This document shows, piece after piece, positions 1 to 8,786 of a stretch of DNA of 64,000 nucleotides (position 1 is its first letter; each line of letters opens with the position of its first letter). A program made the translations under genes and the position numbers. The stretch spans positions 1,123,041-1,187,040 of the forward strand of contig NZ_CP040846.1 in the NCBI RefSeq assembly GCF_006274605.1, read 5' to 3'. A model generated the notes under the pieces. That model saw only the letters and a program-made list of their open reading frames with translations. It had not been told where the DNA came from and searched no databases. Source of the DNA: Thermococcus indicus. Its GTDB lineage: Archaea > Methanobacteriota_B > Thermococci > Thermococcales > Thermococcaceae.

Positions 1-1005
1 CTTCCTTCCGGGCCTTATGTCACGCTCGTCAACGTGGACCCTTATCCCCTCTGCCTTCAACTCCTCCGCTATCTCACGGGCGTAGGCGAAGACATCGGCC
101 TCGGCGTTCTTCTTGGGGATTGGAACTATAACCACCTGTACCGGGGCCACCGTCGGGGGCAGAACCATTCCCCTGTCGTCGCCGTGGATGGCTATGACCG
201 CTGCCAAAAGGCGCTCGCTCATTCCGAACGTTGTCTGGTGGGCGTACTCGTGGTCGCCGCTCTCGGTCTCGTACTGGATGTTGTAGGCCTTCGCGAAGTT
301 CTGGCGGTAGTTGTGCATCGTGCCTATCTGGAGGGTCCTTCCGTCGGGCATCATGACCTCTGCGCCGAGGGAGTAGTAGGCTCCGGGGAACTTGTCCCAG
401 TCAGGTCTCTTGGAGATAATGTAGGGAATCGCGAGGAACCTCGCGAGGTTGTCGAATATCTCGAGGTCCTCTTTTATCTGCCTCTCCGCATCCTCAAAGC
501 TGTCGTGGGCGGTGTGGGCCTCAAAGAACCTGCTTATCTCGCGGACGCGGATGAGCGGTCTCGTGTGCTTGGTCTCGTAGCGGTACGTGTTAACTATCTG
601 GTAAACCTTGAAGGGCAGGTCGGCGTGAGAGCGAATCCAGAGCGAGAACATTGAGTACATAGCTGTCTCGCTCGTCGGTCTGAGGATCAGCCTGATATCG
701 AGCGGGTCGTGGCCGGCGTGGGTGACCCAAAAAACTTCTCCCTCGAAGCCGGCTATGTGCTCGGCCTCCTTCTGGAACTCGGTCTCAGGGATGAGAGCCG
801 GGAACAGAACCTCATCGTGGCCCGTTCTCTCCATCTCGGAATGGACGAAGCGCTCGATGTTTCTCATTATCTTGAGGCCGTAGGGCAGCCAGATGTTCAT
901 TCCCTTGACCGGATAGCGTTTGTCCTGAATTCCAGCGGTCTCGATAAGTTCGTTGTACCACTCGCTGAAACTCTCGCTCCATTTCTTCCGCTCAACCTTA
1001 CTCAT
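1..1005 (-). CDS. proS: Prolyl-tRNA synthetase, 3' part missing
   Basis: Class II synthetase that charges tRNA-Pro with proline in the cytoplasm. The 335 visible codons begin [20 protein letters not shown] and carry the family's N-terminal part: a motif-1 region (NIWLPYG), the TSE loop (RPTSETA) and a motif-2 block ([13 protein letters not shown] followed by [13 protein letters not shown]). This is the eukaryote/archaea-like ProRS type, normally about 480 residues, so the anticodon-binding end and the C-terminal zinc domain lie left of the window. The ATG at 1005 follows a strong GGTGGTG ribosome site, and a TATA-like CTTAAAAAC lies about 35 bases upstream. No frameshift is seen in the visible part. 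The identification is secure. Confidence 0.95.
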   Translation of the reverse strand, partial: MSKVERKKWSESFSEWYNELIETAGIQDKRYPVKGMNIWLPYGLKIMRNIERFVHSEMERTGHDEVLFPALIPETEFQKEAEHIAGFEGEVFWVTHAGHDPLDIRLILRPTSETAMYSMFSLWIRSHADLPFKVYQIVNTYRYETKHTRPLIRVREISRFFEAHTAHDSFEDAERQIKEDLEIFDNLARFLAIPYIISKRPDWDKFPGAYYSLGAEVMMPDGRTLQIGTMHNYRQNFAKAYNIQYETESGDHEYAHQTTFGMSERLLAAVIAIHGDDRGMVLPPTVAPVQVVIVPIPKKNAEADVFAYAREIAEELKAEGIRVHVDERDIRPGRK

Positions 1006-1035
1006 CTGCACCACCTAACGGGAGAAACCGAAAAA

Positions 1036-1044
1036 GTTTTTAAG
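1036..1044 (-). promoter_or_regulatory. TATA box for proS
   Basis: On the minus strand this reads CTTAAAAAC, about 35 bases upstream of the proS ATG. That spacing fits a short leader holding the GGTGGTG ribosome site. Confidence 0.5.
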
Positions 1045-1130
1045 TTTTCCCGGTGCTGGCTCGGCTTTTTGACGAATCCCATGCAAAAGCCTTATTAGGA
1101 CCGTTTCGATAAGCATCTTAAGGTGATAAC

Positions 1131-2132
1131 ATGAGGCCGAAGGTGGCCGTTCTCTTTAAGATGAAGAGCAAGCCCGTTGAGGAGCTCAGGAAATACGCGG
1201 ACGTCGAGTTCATCCTGTATCCGGACGTAGATGAGCTGAAGGATCGGATTGGGGAGTTTGACGGCGTCATAATCTCCCCGCTGAACAGGTTTCCGCGCGA
1301 AGTCATCGAGGGGGCCGAAAGGCTAAAGGTCATCAGCTGCCATTCAGCAGGCTACGATCACGTTGACGTTAAAGCCGCAACGGAGAGGGGGATATACGTT
1401 ACCAAGGTTGCTGGAGTCCTCAGCGAGGCCGTCGCGGAGTTCGCCGTTGGCCTGACCATAGCCCTCCTCAGGAAGATCGCCTACTCCGACAGGTTCATCC
1501 GCGCCGGGAAGTGGGACTCCCACAGAACCGTCTGGAGCGGGTTCAGGGACATAGAAACGGTCTACGGGAAGAAAGTTGGAATCCTCGGCATGGGTGCCAT
1601 AGGAAAGGCCATAGCGAGAAGAATGAATGCGATGGGCACGGAGATACTCTATTGGTCCCGCTCTCAGAAGCCCGATATTGAAAAGGAAGTCGGGGCGATT
1701 TACAAGCCACTCGACGATGTCCTGCGGGAAAGCGATATCGTGATTCTGGCCCTGCCGTCCACACCGGAGACGTATCACGTCATAAACGCGGAGAGGCTGA
1801 AGCTTCTCGAAGGCAAATACCTCGTCAATATCGGCCGCGGGACACTGGTGGACGAGAAGGCCCTCGTGAAGGCCATCGAGGAAGGAAAGCTGAAGGGATA
1901 CGCGAGCGACGTCTTCGAGAATGAGCCGGTTCAGGAGCACGCGCTTTTTGACTACGAATGGGAGACCGTTCTAACGCCCCACTACGCGGGCCTCTCAAGG
2001 GAAGCGATGGAGGACATGGGCTTCCAGGCGGTTGGGAATCTCCTCACCGTTCTCCGCGGTGAAGTTCCAGACACTCTGGTGAATCATGAAGTGCTCGGAA
2101 TCCGTCCGCCGGAGAAGGTAAAGATGCTCTGA
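1131..2132 (+). CDS. D-2-hydroxyacid dehydrogenase (glyoxylate reductase-like)
   Basis: NAD(P)-dependent dehydrogenase of the D-isomer-specific 2-hydroxyacid family, interconverting a 2-oxoacid and a D-2-hydroxyacid. The 333 residues show the Rossmann motif GMGAIG (about 153-158) and the expected catalytic triad: Arg in NIGRG (about R236), Glu in FENEP (about E265) and His in TPHYAG (about H284). It is related to, but clearly diverged from, the characterised Thermococcus litoralis glyoxylate reductase, so the substrate cannot be read from sequence; phosphoglycerate, glyoxylate or hydroxypyruvate are all possible. The ATG at 1131 follows AAGGTGATAAC. The next gene starts 11 bases after the stop, so the two may be cotranscribed. 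Confidence 0.85.
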   Translation: MRPKVAVLFKMKSKPVEELRKYADVEFILYPDVDELKDRIGEFDGVIISPLNRFPREVIEGAERLKVISCHSAGYDHVDVKAATERGIYVTKVAGVLSEAVAEFAVGLTIALLRKIAYSDRFIRAGKWDSHRTVWSGFRDIETVYGKKVGILGMGAIGKAIARRMNAMGTEILYWSRSQKPDIEKEVGAIYKPLDDVLRESDIVILALPSTPETYHVINAERLKLLEGKYLVNIGRGTLVDEKALVKAIEEGKLKGYASDVFENEPVQEHALFDYEWETVLTPHYAGLSREAMEDMGFQAVGNLLTVLRGEVPDTLVNHEVLGIRPPEKVKML

Positions 2133-2142
2133 GGTGGTTGTG

Positions 2143-3138
2143 ATGCTCGTTGATGAGCTGAGGGAGATAACTCAAATCCCCGGTATTTCAGGCTACGAGG
2201 AAAAGGTCGGGGAGAAGATAGCGGAGTGGATTGAGCCCTACGCGGACTACACGGTTGACACCATCGGAAACCTCACCGTCGAGCTCGGTGAGGGCGAACT
2301 CAAGGGCATCTTTATGGCCCACATGGACGAGATTGGGCTTCTCATAACGGGCATAAGACCGGACGGAAAGCTCACCTTCAGGAAAATCGGGGGCATTGAT
2401 GACAGGCTCCTCTACGGAAGGCACCTTGACGTCATCACCGAGAACGAGAAGCTCGACGGCGTTATCGGAGCACTTCCGGTGCACTTAAACCTTGAAAGAA
2501 AGTTTGACACGGTTCCCTGGAGCAAACTGGTCATAGACATCGGCGCCGAGAGCAGGGAGGAGGCAGAAGCCCTTGGCGTTAAGGTGTTGGATTATGCGGT
2601 CTTCAAGAAGCACTTTGCCGTTCTCAACAACCGCTATGTCTCGACCCGCTCCCTTGACGACCGCTTCGGTGTCGTCGCACTGGTTGAGGCAATAAAGGAC
2701 CTCGTTGACCACGACCTCGATGGAAGGTGGATCTTCGCCTTCACAGTGCAGGAGGAAATAGGCCTCAAGGGAGCGAAGTTTCTGGCCGAGCATTACACTC
2801 CAAAGTACGCCTTTGCCATAGACTCCTTCGCGTGCTGCGGCGATATAACCGGAGACGTAAGGCTCGGAGGAGGTGCCGTGATAAGGGCAGTCGATAACTC
2901 CGCGATTTACACTAGGAAGCTCGCCAGAAAGGTTGCCGGGATAGCGTCGAGGAACGAGATTCCCCTTCAGGTGGGCGTCACAGGCGGCGGAACGGATGCG
3001 TCTGTGTTCCAGGGCAAGAGCGAGGTTTTAGCTTTGAGCGTTCCGATAAGGTACCTCCACAGCGAGGTCGAGACCCTCCATCTGGCCGACCTCGAGGCGC
3101 TGATAAAGCTTATAGAGGCGATAGCGTTTGAACTATAA
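2143..3138 (+). CDS. M42 family metallo-aminopeptidase
   Basis: Cytoplasmic di-metal aminopeptidase of the M42 (TET/deblocking aminopeptidase or endoglucanase-like) family, acting late in peptide breakdown. All metal and catalytic residues are visible: H60 and D62 in AHMDEIG, D172 in SLDDR, E204/E205 in VQEEIG, D227 in FAIDS, and a C-terminal His in YLHSEVE. Length (331 residues) is normal for the family, whose archaeal members form dodecameric tetrahedra. I chose ATG 2143 rather than GTG 2134 because GAGGTGG at 2131-2137 then sits at ribosome-site distance. The gene almost abuts the upstream dehydrogenase. Peptide specificity (acidic, basic or neutral N-termini) cannot be assigned by eye. 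Confidence 0.9.
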   Translation: MLVDELREITQIPGISGYEEKVGEKIAEWIEPYADYTVDTIGNLTVELGEGELKGIFMAHMDEIGLLITGIRPDGKLTFRKIGGIDDRLLYGRHLDVITENEKLDGVIGALPVHLNLERKFDTVPWSKLVIDIGAESREEAEALGVKVLDYAVFKKHFAVLNNRYVSTRSLDDRFGVVALVEAIKDLVDHDLDGRWIFAFTVQEEIGLKGAKFLAEHYTPKYAFAIDSFACCGDITGDVRLGGGAVIRAVDNSAIYTRKLARKVAGIASRNEIPLQVGVTGGGTDASVFQGKSEVLALSVPIRYLHSEVETLHLADLEALIKLIEAIAFEL

Positions 3139-3168
3139 GCATTAAATTAGAAAACTGGAGGTGATTCT

Positions 3169-3933
3169 TTGCTCAAATACCTCGGTTACTTCGCGGTCGG
3201 AGTCTTTATCGGCATCCTCGCGGCCCTCTTTGGCCTTGGAGGAGGGTTCCTGATAGTCCCTACACTCAACTTCCTCGGCGTTGAGATACACCACGCCGTC
3301 GGAACTTCCAGTGCGGCCGTCGTCTTTACCTCCCTCAGCTCGGCGATAGCGTACTCAAGGCAGAAGAGAATACACTATAAAGTCGGCCTCCTTTTGGCCT
3401 CAACGGCCGTAATAGGAGCATACATCGGCGCGTGGATGACCTCCTTTATAAGCGCCGCCCAGCTAAAGGTCATCTTCGGCGCGGCCCTCGTTGTAGTGGC
3501 CATCAGGATATACAGGAAGAAGACGGCCGAACCAAGCGAGGTTAAGCTTGAGGAAGTTGAGGTCAACTACAAGCTCGTCCCCATAGGTGGGTTCTTTGCC
3601 GGAATTGCCAGCGGCCTCCTTGGCGTTGGCGGGGGAATAATCAACGTGCCGTTTTTAACGTACCTTGGCCTACCGATACACTACGCGGTCGCTACCTCAA
3701 GCTTTGCGATAGTCTTCACAGCAACCGCTGGAGCGCTCAAGCACTACGCCATGGGCAACGTGGAGACACAATGGCTGGTCCTCCTCGTTCCGGGCCTCAT
3801 CATAGGCGCCCAGCTCGGTGCGAGGATAGCGAAGCGGACGAGGGCATCTTCCCTAAAAAAGGCCTTCGCCGTTGTCATGGCCCTCCTTGCCCTGAGGATG
3901 ATACTGAAGGGCCTTGGACTTCCTGTCCCGTGA
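3169..3933 (+). CDS. TauE/SafE family permease 1
   Basis: Integral membrane protein of the TauE/SafE (sulfite/organosulfonate exporter, formerly DUF81) family. The 254 residues are two homologous halves, each starting with a glycine-rich signature: GLGGGFLIVP near the N-terminus and GVGGGIINVP near residue 145. Each is followed by a conserved H-x-A-V-G/A-TS motif. Around eight hydrophobic segments are evident. The start is a TTG at 3169 preceded by a full GGAGGTGA site; no ATG is placed as well. The substrate is unknown; sulfite, sulfoacetate or other anions are transported by relatives. A paralogue follows at 4003 with its own promoter. Confidence 0.85.
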   Translation: MLKYLGYFAVGVFIGILAALFGLGGGFLIVPTLNFLGVEIHHAVGTSSAAVVFTSLSSAIAYSRQKRIHYKVGLLLASTAVIGAYIGAWMTSFISAAQLKVIFGAALVVVAIRIYRKKTAEPSEVKLEEVEVNYKLVPIGGFFAGIASGLLGVGGGIINVPFLTYLGLPIHYAVATSSFAIVFTATAGALKHYAMGNVETQWLVLLVPGLIIGAQLGARIAKRTRASSLKKAFAVVMALLALRMILKGLGLPVP

Positions 3934-3964
3934 GGCCCTCTTCTCCTTTGATTACCCTGCTAAA

Positions 3965-3973
3965 TTATATAAA
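3965..3973 (+). promoter_or_regulatory. TATA box for second TauE/SafE gene
   Basis: TTATATAAA lies about 34 bases before the ATG at 4003. With the usual TATA-to-start distance the transcript would begin only a few bases upstream of the ATG, and no ribosome site is present, so this is probably a leaderless mRNA. Confidence 0.6.
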
Positions 3974-4002
3974 CCCTCCCGGGGATACCGGGCCGATGCG
4001 GA

Positions 4003-4755
4003 ATGCTTAACCCCATAATAGCCGTTTTGATGGGTGTTCTCATAGGTGCAATAGCCGGTCTGTTCGGGGTCGGAGGCGGGTTCCTCATAGTCCCCTCGCT
4101 GGTGTTCCTAGGACTGCCCATCCACGTGGCCATCGGAACCAGCCTCGCGTGCATAACGATAAGCTCCCTGTCATCGGCCTACGCCCACATCCGGGCAGGC
4201 AGGGTTCTCTACCGCGTGGCTTTCCTGAAGGAGGTCTTCTCAATTCCGGCCGCGGTGATAGGCGCGTATCTCTCGGGAATGCTGAACTCAAACGTCCTGG
4301 AGGCTGTATTTGGGCTTCTCCTAATCTACGTTGCCTACGTCTTCGTCAAAAGGAACGACTTAAGAAACCGCGGGGAGGCTCTGAGGATAAACTACCGGAA
4401 GGTCCCACTGATAGGTGCCCTCTCCGGCCTGACTTCAGGACTCCTTGGGGTCAGCGGGGGCGTACTGAACGTTCCCCTCTTTCACACCCTCGCGGGCCTC
4501 CCCGTGAACTACGCCGTCGGAACGTCCAGCCTCGCCCTGTTCTTCACTGCCCTAGTAGGAACGGTTACTCACATAGGACTCGGACAGGTGAACCTCCAGA
4601 CGGCTCTCCTGCTCTCCCCGGGTCTCATAATAGGAGCCTCCATAGGAGCCAGACTGGTTCCAAAGCTTCATCCAAGGCGGTTTAAGATACTGTTCTCGGC
4701 ACTTCTGATACTTGTCGCGGTGAGGCTCCTCATCAGGGCACTCAAAGGTTTTTAA
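4003..4755 (+). CDS. TauE/SafE family permease 2
   Basis: Second TauE/SafE membrane permease (250 residues), paralogous to the one at 3169. It has the same two-repeat layout: GVGGGFLIVP at the N-terminus and GVSGGVLNVP in the second half, followed by the conserved AIGTS and AVGTSS segments. The two copies are well diverged, so this is not a recent duplication. It has a strong TATA box and apparently a leaderless start, unlike its neighbour, which uses TTG and a full ribosome site; the two are therefore probably expressed independently. The substrate is not inferable. Confidence 0.85.
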   Translation: MLNPIIAVLMGVLIGAIAGLFGVGGGFLIVPSLVFLGLPIHVAIGTSLACITISSLSSAYAHIRAGRVLYRVAFLKEVFSIPAAVIGAYLSGMLNSNVLEAVFGLLLIYVAYVFVKRNDLRNRGEALRINYRKVPLIGALSGLTSGLLGVSGGVLNVPLFHTLAGLPVNYAVGTSSLALFFTALVGTVTHIGLGQVNLQTALLLSPGLIIGASIGARLVPKLHPRRFKILFSALLILVAVRLLIRALKGF

Positions 4756-4786
4756 CGTTCAACCTCAATTTCCCCCGGTGAGAAAG

Positions 4787-5068
4787 ATGTCGGAACTTTT
4801 CGAGAAAATCAAGGCCGAGTACGGCGTCGAGATAAAGGATGAGCGCGACATGACGAACGCGTGGAGGCTCGTTGAGGCCCTTAAGGATAAGGGCTGGGTG
4901 GTGTACATCATCACCGCTAAGGGTCGCGAGCAGGTCGATGCATGGCACCCGAACTACGGAAGCCTGTACGCCCAGTTCGGCGAGATTCCACATTTTAAAA
5001 ACGTGGTGGAAGGCATATGCGTTACAGCACTCCATATAAGGGAGCTTGAGAAGAATGGAACGCTCTGA
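4787..5068 (+). CDS. Conserved small hypothetical protein
   Basis: A 93-residue soluble protein beginning [13 protein letters not shown], which I do not recognise. It is mixed alpha/beta with an amphipathic first helix, a central GWVVYIITAKG strand-turn and a YGSLYAQFGEIPHF segment. It has no metal-binding cysteine pairs and no membrane segment. ATG 4787 is preferred over the GTG at 4778 because GGTGAG (4777-4782) is the ribosome site. It lies alone between the TauE permease and a secreted protein. Codon use matches the neighbours, so it is probably a real housekeeping-type Thermococcales gene. Confidence 0.7.
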   Translation: MSELFEKIKAEYGVEIKDERDMTNAWRLVEALKDKGWVVYIITAKGREQVDAWHPNYGSLYAQFGEIPHFKNVVEGICVTALHIRELEKNGTL

Positions 5069-5129
5069 AACGTTCGTTCCGCCGGAGTCCTCAAATAGGT
5101 TTGGGGCGTAGCGTTCATCGGTGATGCCC

Positions 5130-6344
5130 ATGAACGGGATGAAGGGCTTTGCACTGGCCCTGGCAATATTGCTGGTTGGAAGTGTGATACCCCTGGGACT
5201 GGCAGAGAGCAACGGCACGAGCAACGCCACCGGAAGCTACACCGGAGCCCTGGACAACAGCACCCGGGAGATGGTGATAGCGGGTCAGTTGATTGATCAG
5301 CTTCAGAGGCTGAGCAAGTTCGCCGAAGATAAGATAGAACCCATAAAGGACAAGCTGCCCGAGAACTCGACGATACTGACCCACTACGAGCTCGCAGAGG
5401 ACTACAAGGAAAAGGCAGTGAGCGAATACGAGGCCGGCGACTACTACAGCTCGATACTGGACAGCCTCACCGCTATGCACCACTACAAGGTTGCCCTCTC
5501 AGCGCTCAAGGAGGCCAAAGAGAAGGTTCAGGATGTAAGGGAACGCATCAAAATGGAAATCGAGCGCCTCAGTGAGTACTTCAGGTTCGTTGAGAAGACC
5601 ATAAGGCTGGCAGAGAACCAGGGAATAGACGTGAGCAACCTCACCGCACTTTACAACGAGACCAAGGATGCCTACAAAGTTGTACTGGATGAGCTCAAGG
5701 CCGGAGACTACGAAAAGGTGAGGGCAGACTATGAGATTGCCAAGGAGAAGAAGTCCCTCCTCGACGAGGAGCTGAGAAAGGTCCGCGAGGAGCTCGCCTA
5801 TGCCAACGCCGATAAGATCGTCAAGGATTTCCTGATGAAGGGCGAGAAGGGAATGGAGATAGCTCAGAAGGCAATCGAGGTCGGGGAGGGGAACGGCTAC
5901 AACGTGACGGAGCTCCAGGAGAGGCTCGATGCATTCTCGGAGGTTTACAGTCAGGTCAAGGCTCTCGCCGACGAAGGCAAGTGGGAGGACGCCCTCACCG
6001 TCATGAAGGACAACAGGGAAACAATAATTGAGTTCCACAGAGCTGTTGAGTTCGTACTCAGGAAGGTTCGCGAAAGGGAGCTCGATGAAAAGCTGAAGGA
6101 CGTTCGCGCCTTCCTCAGGGAGATGAACGAGGGGATTCAGAAGGACGCAAAGGCGCTTCGCGAGCTCAAGAACAGGGGCGTCGACACCACCCGGGCAGAG
6201 GTTCAGCTGAAGGTGGCCTCCCAGGAGCTCAGGATAGGCGTCGAGCTTCTAAAAGCGAAGAAGCCCCTCCAGGCCAAGGCACACTTTGCAATAGCGCTGG
6301 ACATGCTCCACAGGGTGGATGAGTTCATACTCGCCCACTCCTGA
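5130..6344 (+). CDS. Secreted helical/coiled-coil protein
   Basis: Exported protein of 404 residues with a classical signal peptide (MNGMKGFALALAILLVGS... ending near GLAES). Next comes an Asn/Thr/Ser-rich stretch with several N-glycosylation sequons (NGT, NAT, NST). The rest is highly charged and almost entirely helical, with repeated three-helix-like units such as ELAEDYKEKAVSEYEAGDYY and LKAGDYEKVRADYEIAKEKK. The recurring E-AGDY pattern suggests TPR-like or spectrin-like helical repeats. It has no C-terminal membrane anchor and no catalytic motif. ATG 5130 fits the GGTGAT site at 5120-5125. The gene 33 bases downstream encodes a membrane-anchored winged-helix protein, hinting at an envelope-related pair. 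Function is unknown. Confidence 0.75.
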   Translation: MNGMKGFALALAILLVGSVIPLGLAESNGTSNATGSYTGALDNSTREMVIAGQLIDQLQRLSKFAEDKIEPIKDKLPENSTILTHYELAEDYKEKAVSEYEAGDYYSSILDSLTAMHHYKVALSALKEAKEKVQDVRERIKMEIERLSEYFRFVEKTIRLAENQGIDVSNLTALYNETKDAYKVVLDELKAGDYEKVRADYEIAKEKKSLLDEELRKVREELAYANADKIVKDFLMKGEKGMEIAQKAIEVGEGNGYNVTELQERLDAFSEVYSQVKALADEGKWEDALTVMKDNRETIIEFHRAVEFVLRKVRERELDEKLKDVRAFLREMNEGIQKDAKALRELKNRGVDTTRAEVQLKVASQELRIGVELLKAKKPLQAKAHFAIALDMLHRVDEFILAHS

Positions 6345-6377
6345 CCTTTCCTTTTTAGTTTATGGAGGGATGCTTAA

Positions 6378-7217
6378 ATGAGACCCAAATGGATCCCAAT
6401 CCTCATGATGATAACGCTCATCCTCCTGCCAGGGGTTAGTTCCTATACCGTTTCATCCCTGGTTTTGACGGTTTACAATGACGGCTACGTCAAGGTTGAA
6501 TATGAACTCCTGCCCGCGGAGTATTCATCCCAGATTGAACTTCCCCTCCTCGGCAACCATTACGAGAACGTCATCGTTGAGGACGGGAGCGGAAACCCCC
6601 TCAACTTCAGGCTTGAGAACGGAAGCCTTCTCATCTATTCCGGGGATGCTGAGGTAGTCAGGGTCTCCTACTACACCCCTGACCTGACCGTGAAGCAGGG
6701 CATGGTGTGGACGCTTAACGTCGCGACCAATGATTCCTTCACAGTTGTGCTGCCCGAAAACGCCATAGTGGTTGACCTGAGCGACATACCGCTTGAGATA
6801 GCCGGGAACTCAATAACCATGCCCCCCGGAAACCAGAGTGTTTCCTACACACTCAACGGAAGAGGGGCTGAGGGTGGAAATGGAACGGGGAGTTCGGAGT
6901 ATCTGCCAATCTTGGCGGGTCTCGGCGTGGTCGGGGGTTTAGCCTACGCCCTCTGGAGAAGGAAAGGCGGAGGAAAATCAATGCCAAGCCGTGAGGAGTT
7001 CCAGGCCAGGCTTGAGAACCTCGACCTCAACGAGGAAGAGAAACGCGCGCTACTATACATCTTTGACAAGGGTGGAAAGGCCAGTCAGGCGGAGGTTCGT
7101 GAAGCGATAGGCCTGCCCAAAACCACCGCATGGAGGATGTTCAAGCGCCTTGAGCGGAAGGGTCTGGTGAAGGTTCTTAAGGGCAGGAAGGAAAACTGGG
7201 TGGAGCTTAGGTTTTAA
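6378..7217 (+). CDS. Membrane-anchored winged-helix regulator
   Basis: A 279-residue protein with an unusual layout. It has a signal sequence (about 1-22), an extracytoplasmic beta-rich domain (about 23-165) with sequons, a Gly-rich linker and one membrane segment (about 175-193, YLPILAGLGVVGGLAYALW). The cytoplasmic C-terminus (about 205-279) is a clear winged helix: KRALLYIFDKGGKASQAEV, then a recognition helix LPKTTAWRMFKRLERKG and a wing. This fits a one-component transmembrane transcription regulator sensing an envelope signal; similar archaeal proteins are known but mostly uncharacterised. The start has a GGAGGG site. It probably shares an operon with the secreted protein upstream. Target genes are unknown; the role is inferred from domains. 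Confidence 0.8.
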   Translation: MRPKWIPILMMITLILLPGVSSYTVSSLVLTVYNDGYVKVEYELLPAEYSSQIELPLLGNHYENVIVEDGSGNPLNFRLENGSLLIYSGDAEVVRVSYYTPDLTVKQGMVWTLNVATNDSFTVVLPENAIVVDLSDIPLEIAGNSITMPPGNQSVSYTLNGRGAEGGNGTGSSEYLPILAGLGVVGGLAYALWRRKGGGKSMPSREEFQARLENLDLNEEEKRALLYIFDKGGKASQAEVREAIGLPKTTAWRMFKRLERKGLVKVLKGRKENWVELRF

Positions 7218-7243
7218 GGTTTAAAAAGCTCCGCTTTTCTGAG

Positions 7244-7254
7244 TTTTCTTTTTT
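7244..7254 (+). terminator. Oligo-T terminator after membrane regulator
   Basis: TTTTCTTTTTT lies 27 bases after the stop of the winged-helix gene. Oligo-U runs are the usual archaeal intrinsic termination signal. Confidence 0.45.
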
Positions 7255-7365
7255 GTTCCAGGGAATAAATGAACATCGGTACTGGTCCATTCAATTCCTT
7301 AACGTTCTCTCATCGAAACCATTCCACCGGCCAATAACCGCATGGCCCAAAATGCTGTAGAAAGA

Positions 7366-7374
7366 TTATTATAC
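7366..7374 (+). promoter_or_regulatory. TATA box for ATPase gene
   Basis: TTATTATAC is about 36 bases before ATG 7406, within an A+T-rich gap and just upstream of the GGTGGT ribosome site at 7397-7402. Confidence 0.45.
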
Positions 7375-7405
7375 TTTGCCAACATCATTTCTTAGCGGTG
7401 GTCCC

Positions 7406-8731
7406 ATGTTCGTGAACAGGGAACGGGAGCTGAAGTTCCTCGAAAGGAAGTGGAGCGATGATGGAGCACAGCTCATAATCATCTACGGGAGGAGAAGGGT
7501 TGGAAAGACCATGCTCCTCAAAGAATTCCTTAAGGATAAAAAGGGCGTTTACTTCCTCGCTACCGCCGATTCCATGGGCGAGAACGTTAAAGGACTAGCA
7601 GAAAAATTCTCGGAGCTTACGGGGAGAGAATACTTCAAAGACGTGAGAGATTTCGGAAAGCTCTTCCGCTACCTTGCCGATGAGATAAAAAACGAGAGGG
7701 TCGCCGTCGTTCTGGACGAGTTCCAGTATCTCATGAGCCTTGAGTCCGGAATTTTAAGCGTTCTCCAGAAGGCCTGGGATGAGCATCTCAGGGATACCGG
7801 AATCTTTCTCGTTCTCTGCGGCTCTTCAATAGGGATGATGGAGAGAACGCTTGAGTACAAGAGCCCGCTCTACGGGAGAAGAACTGGCCAGTGGAAGGTC
7901 GAGCCCTTTGACATCAGAGCTATAGCGGAGATGCTTTCTGATAGGGACATGGAGGAGATTGTAAAGTTTTACGCCGTTTTCGGCGGCGTTCCCTTCTACC
8001 TCGACATCGTGAAGGATTTAAGCGTTGAAGAGGCCATAAGGGAGAAGGTTCTGAGGAAGGGTGAGGTCCTCTATGAGGAGCCGGAGTTTCTCCTGAGGGA
8101 AGAGCTGAGGGAACCAAGGACGTACAAGCTGATACTCAAAGGTCTGTCCCTCGGGTACGAAACCCTCGGGGAGCTGGTTAATTTTACGGGCCTCGACAGG
8201 GGGAATCTCTCGAGGTACATTGACACACTTGAAAGGCTCGACCTAGTTGGCTACGAGCTCCCATACGGAAGGAGGAAGAGGGGGCGCTACTACATCAGGG
8301 ACAACTTCTTCAACTTCTGGTTCCGCTTTGTGTATCCCAACTTAGCCGATTTGGAGCTTGGCATGGTTGATGATGTCTGGGCTAAGATTGAGAAAAGCCT
8401 GAACGCCTACTACGGCAAAATGTTCGAGAGGCTCGTGAGGGAGATGCTAAGGATGAAGATACTCGACTTCGGGCAGAAAAAAGTCGCAAGGTGGTGGCAC
8501 AAGGGGGAGGAGATTGACGCGGTTGTGGAGCTTGAAGACGGCCTGCTCTTCGTCGAGGTGAAGTGGAGCGAGCTGAAGAGAAAGGATGCGGAAAGGGCAC
8601 TTGAAGAGCTGAAGAAAAAGGCAAACTCCTTTGACGTGAAAGACAAAAGGTTTCTGCTCATTGCCAGAAGAATCAGGGGAAAAAGCAACGAGATGATGGA
8701 CCTGAAAGACCTTGAGGAGTTAATACGCTGA
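7406..8731 (+). CDS. Archaeal ATPase with DUF234 nuclease-like tail
   Basis: A 441-residue member of the archaeal P-loop ATPase group (ATPase_2/DUF234), expanded in hyperthermophiles. It begins MFVNREREL, with Walker A GRRRVGKT (about 28-35) and Walker B VVLDEFQYL. A winged-helix region (NFTGLDRGNLSRYIDTLERL) follows. The C-terminal DUF234 part shows EIDAVVELEDG...FVEVKW, a PD-(D/E)XK-like arrangement of D, E and K. A nuclease activity is suggested by that motif but is not proven for the family. ATG 7406 has GGTGGT upstream. Families like this are often strain-variable. The gene is monocistronic, between a T-rich terminator and convergent metG. Confidence 0.8.
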   Translation: MFVNRERELKFLERKWSDDGAQLIIIYGRRRVGKTMLLKEFLKDKKGVYFLATADSMGENVKGLAEKFSELTGREYFKDVRDFGKLFRYLADEIKNERVAVVLDEFQYLMSLESGILSVLQKAWDEHLRDTGIFLVLCGSSIGMMERTLEYKSPLYGRRTGQWKVEPFDIRAIAEMLSDRDMEEIVKFYAVFGGVPFYLDIVKDLSVEEAIREKVLRKGEVLYEEPEFLLREELREPRTYKLILKGLSLGYETLGELVNFTGLDRGNLSRYIDTLERLDLVGYELPYGRRKRGRYYIRDNFFNFWFRFVYPNLADLELGMVDDVWAKIEKSLNAYYGKMFERLVREMLRMKILDFGQKKVARWWHKGEEIDAVVELEDGLLFVEVKWSELKRKDAERALEELKKKANSFDVKDKRFLLIARRIRGKSNEMMDLKDLEELIR

Positions 8732-8768
8732 AATCCTGAGCATTTCAAAGCCTGTTAAAAGTCCAATA

Positions 8769-8783
8769 GGAGAAAAAGAAAGG
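8769..8783 (-). terminator. T-rich terminator after metG
   Basis: On the minus strand CCTTTCTTTTTCTCC begins 4 bases after the metG stop. It lies between the convergent ATPase and metG genes. Confidence 0.4.
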
Positions 8784-8786
8784 GGC

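Noticed and set aside
34-1098. Plus-strand frames of 206 and 129 codons over proS
   Set aside because: Antisense to the ProRS motif regions; no promoter or ribosome site.
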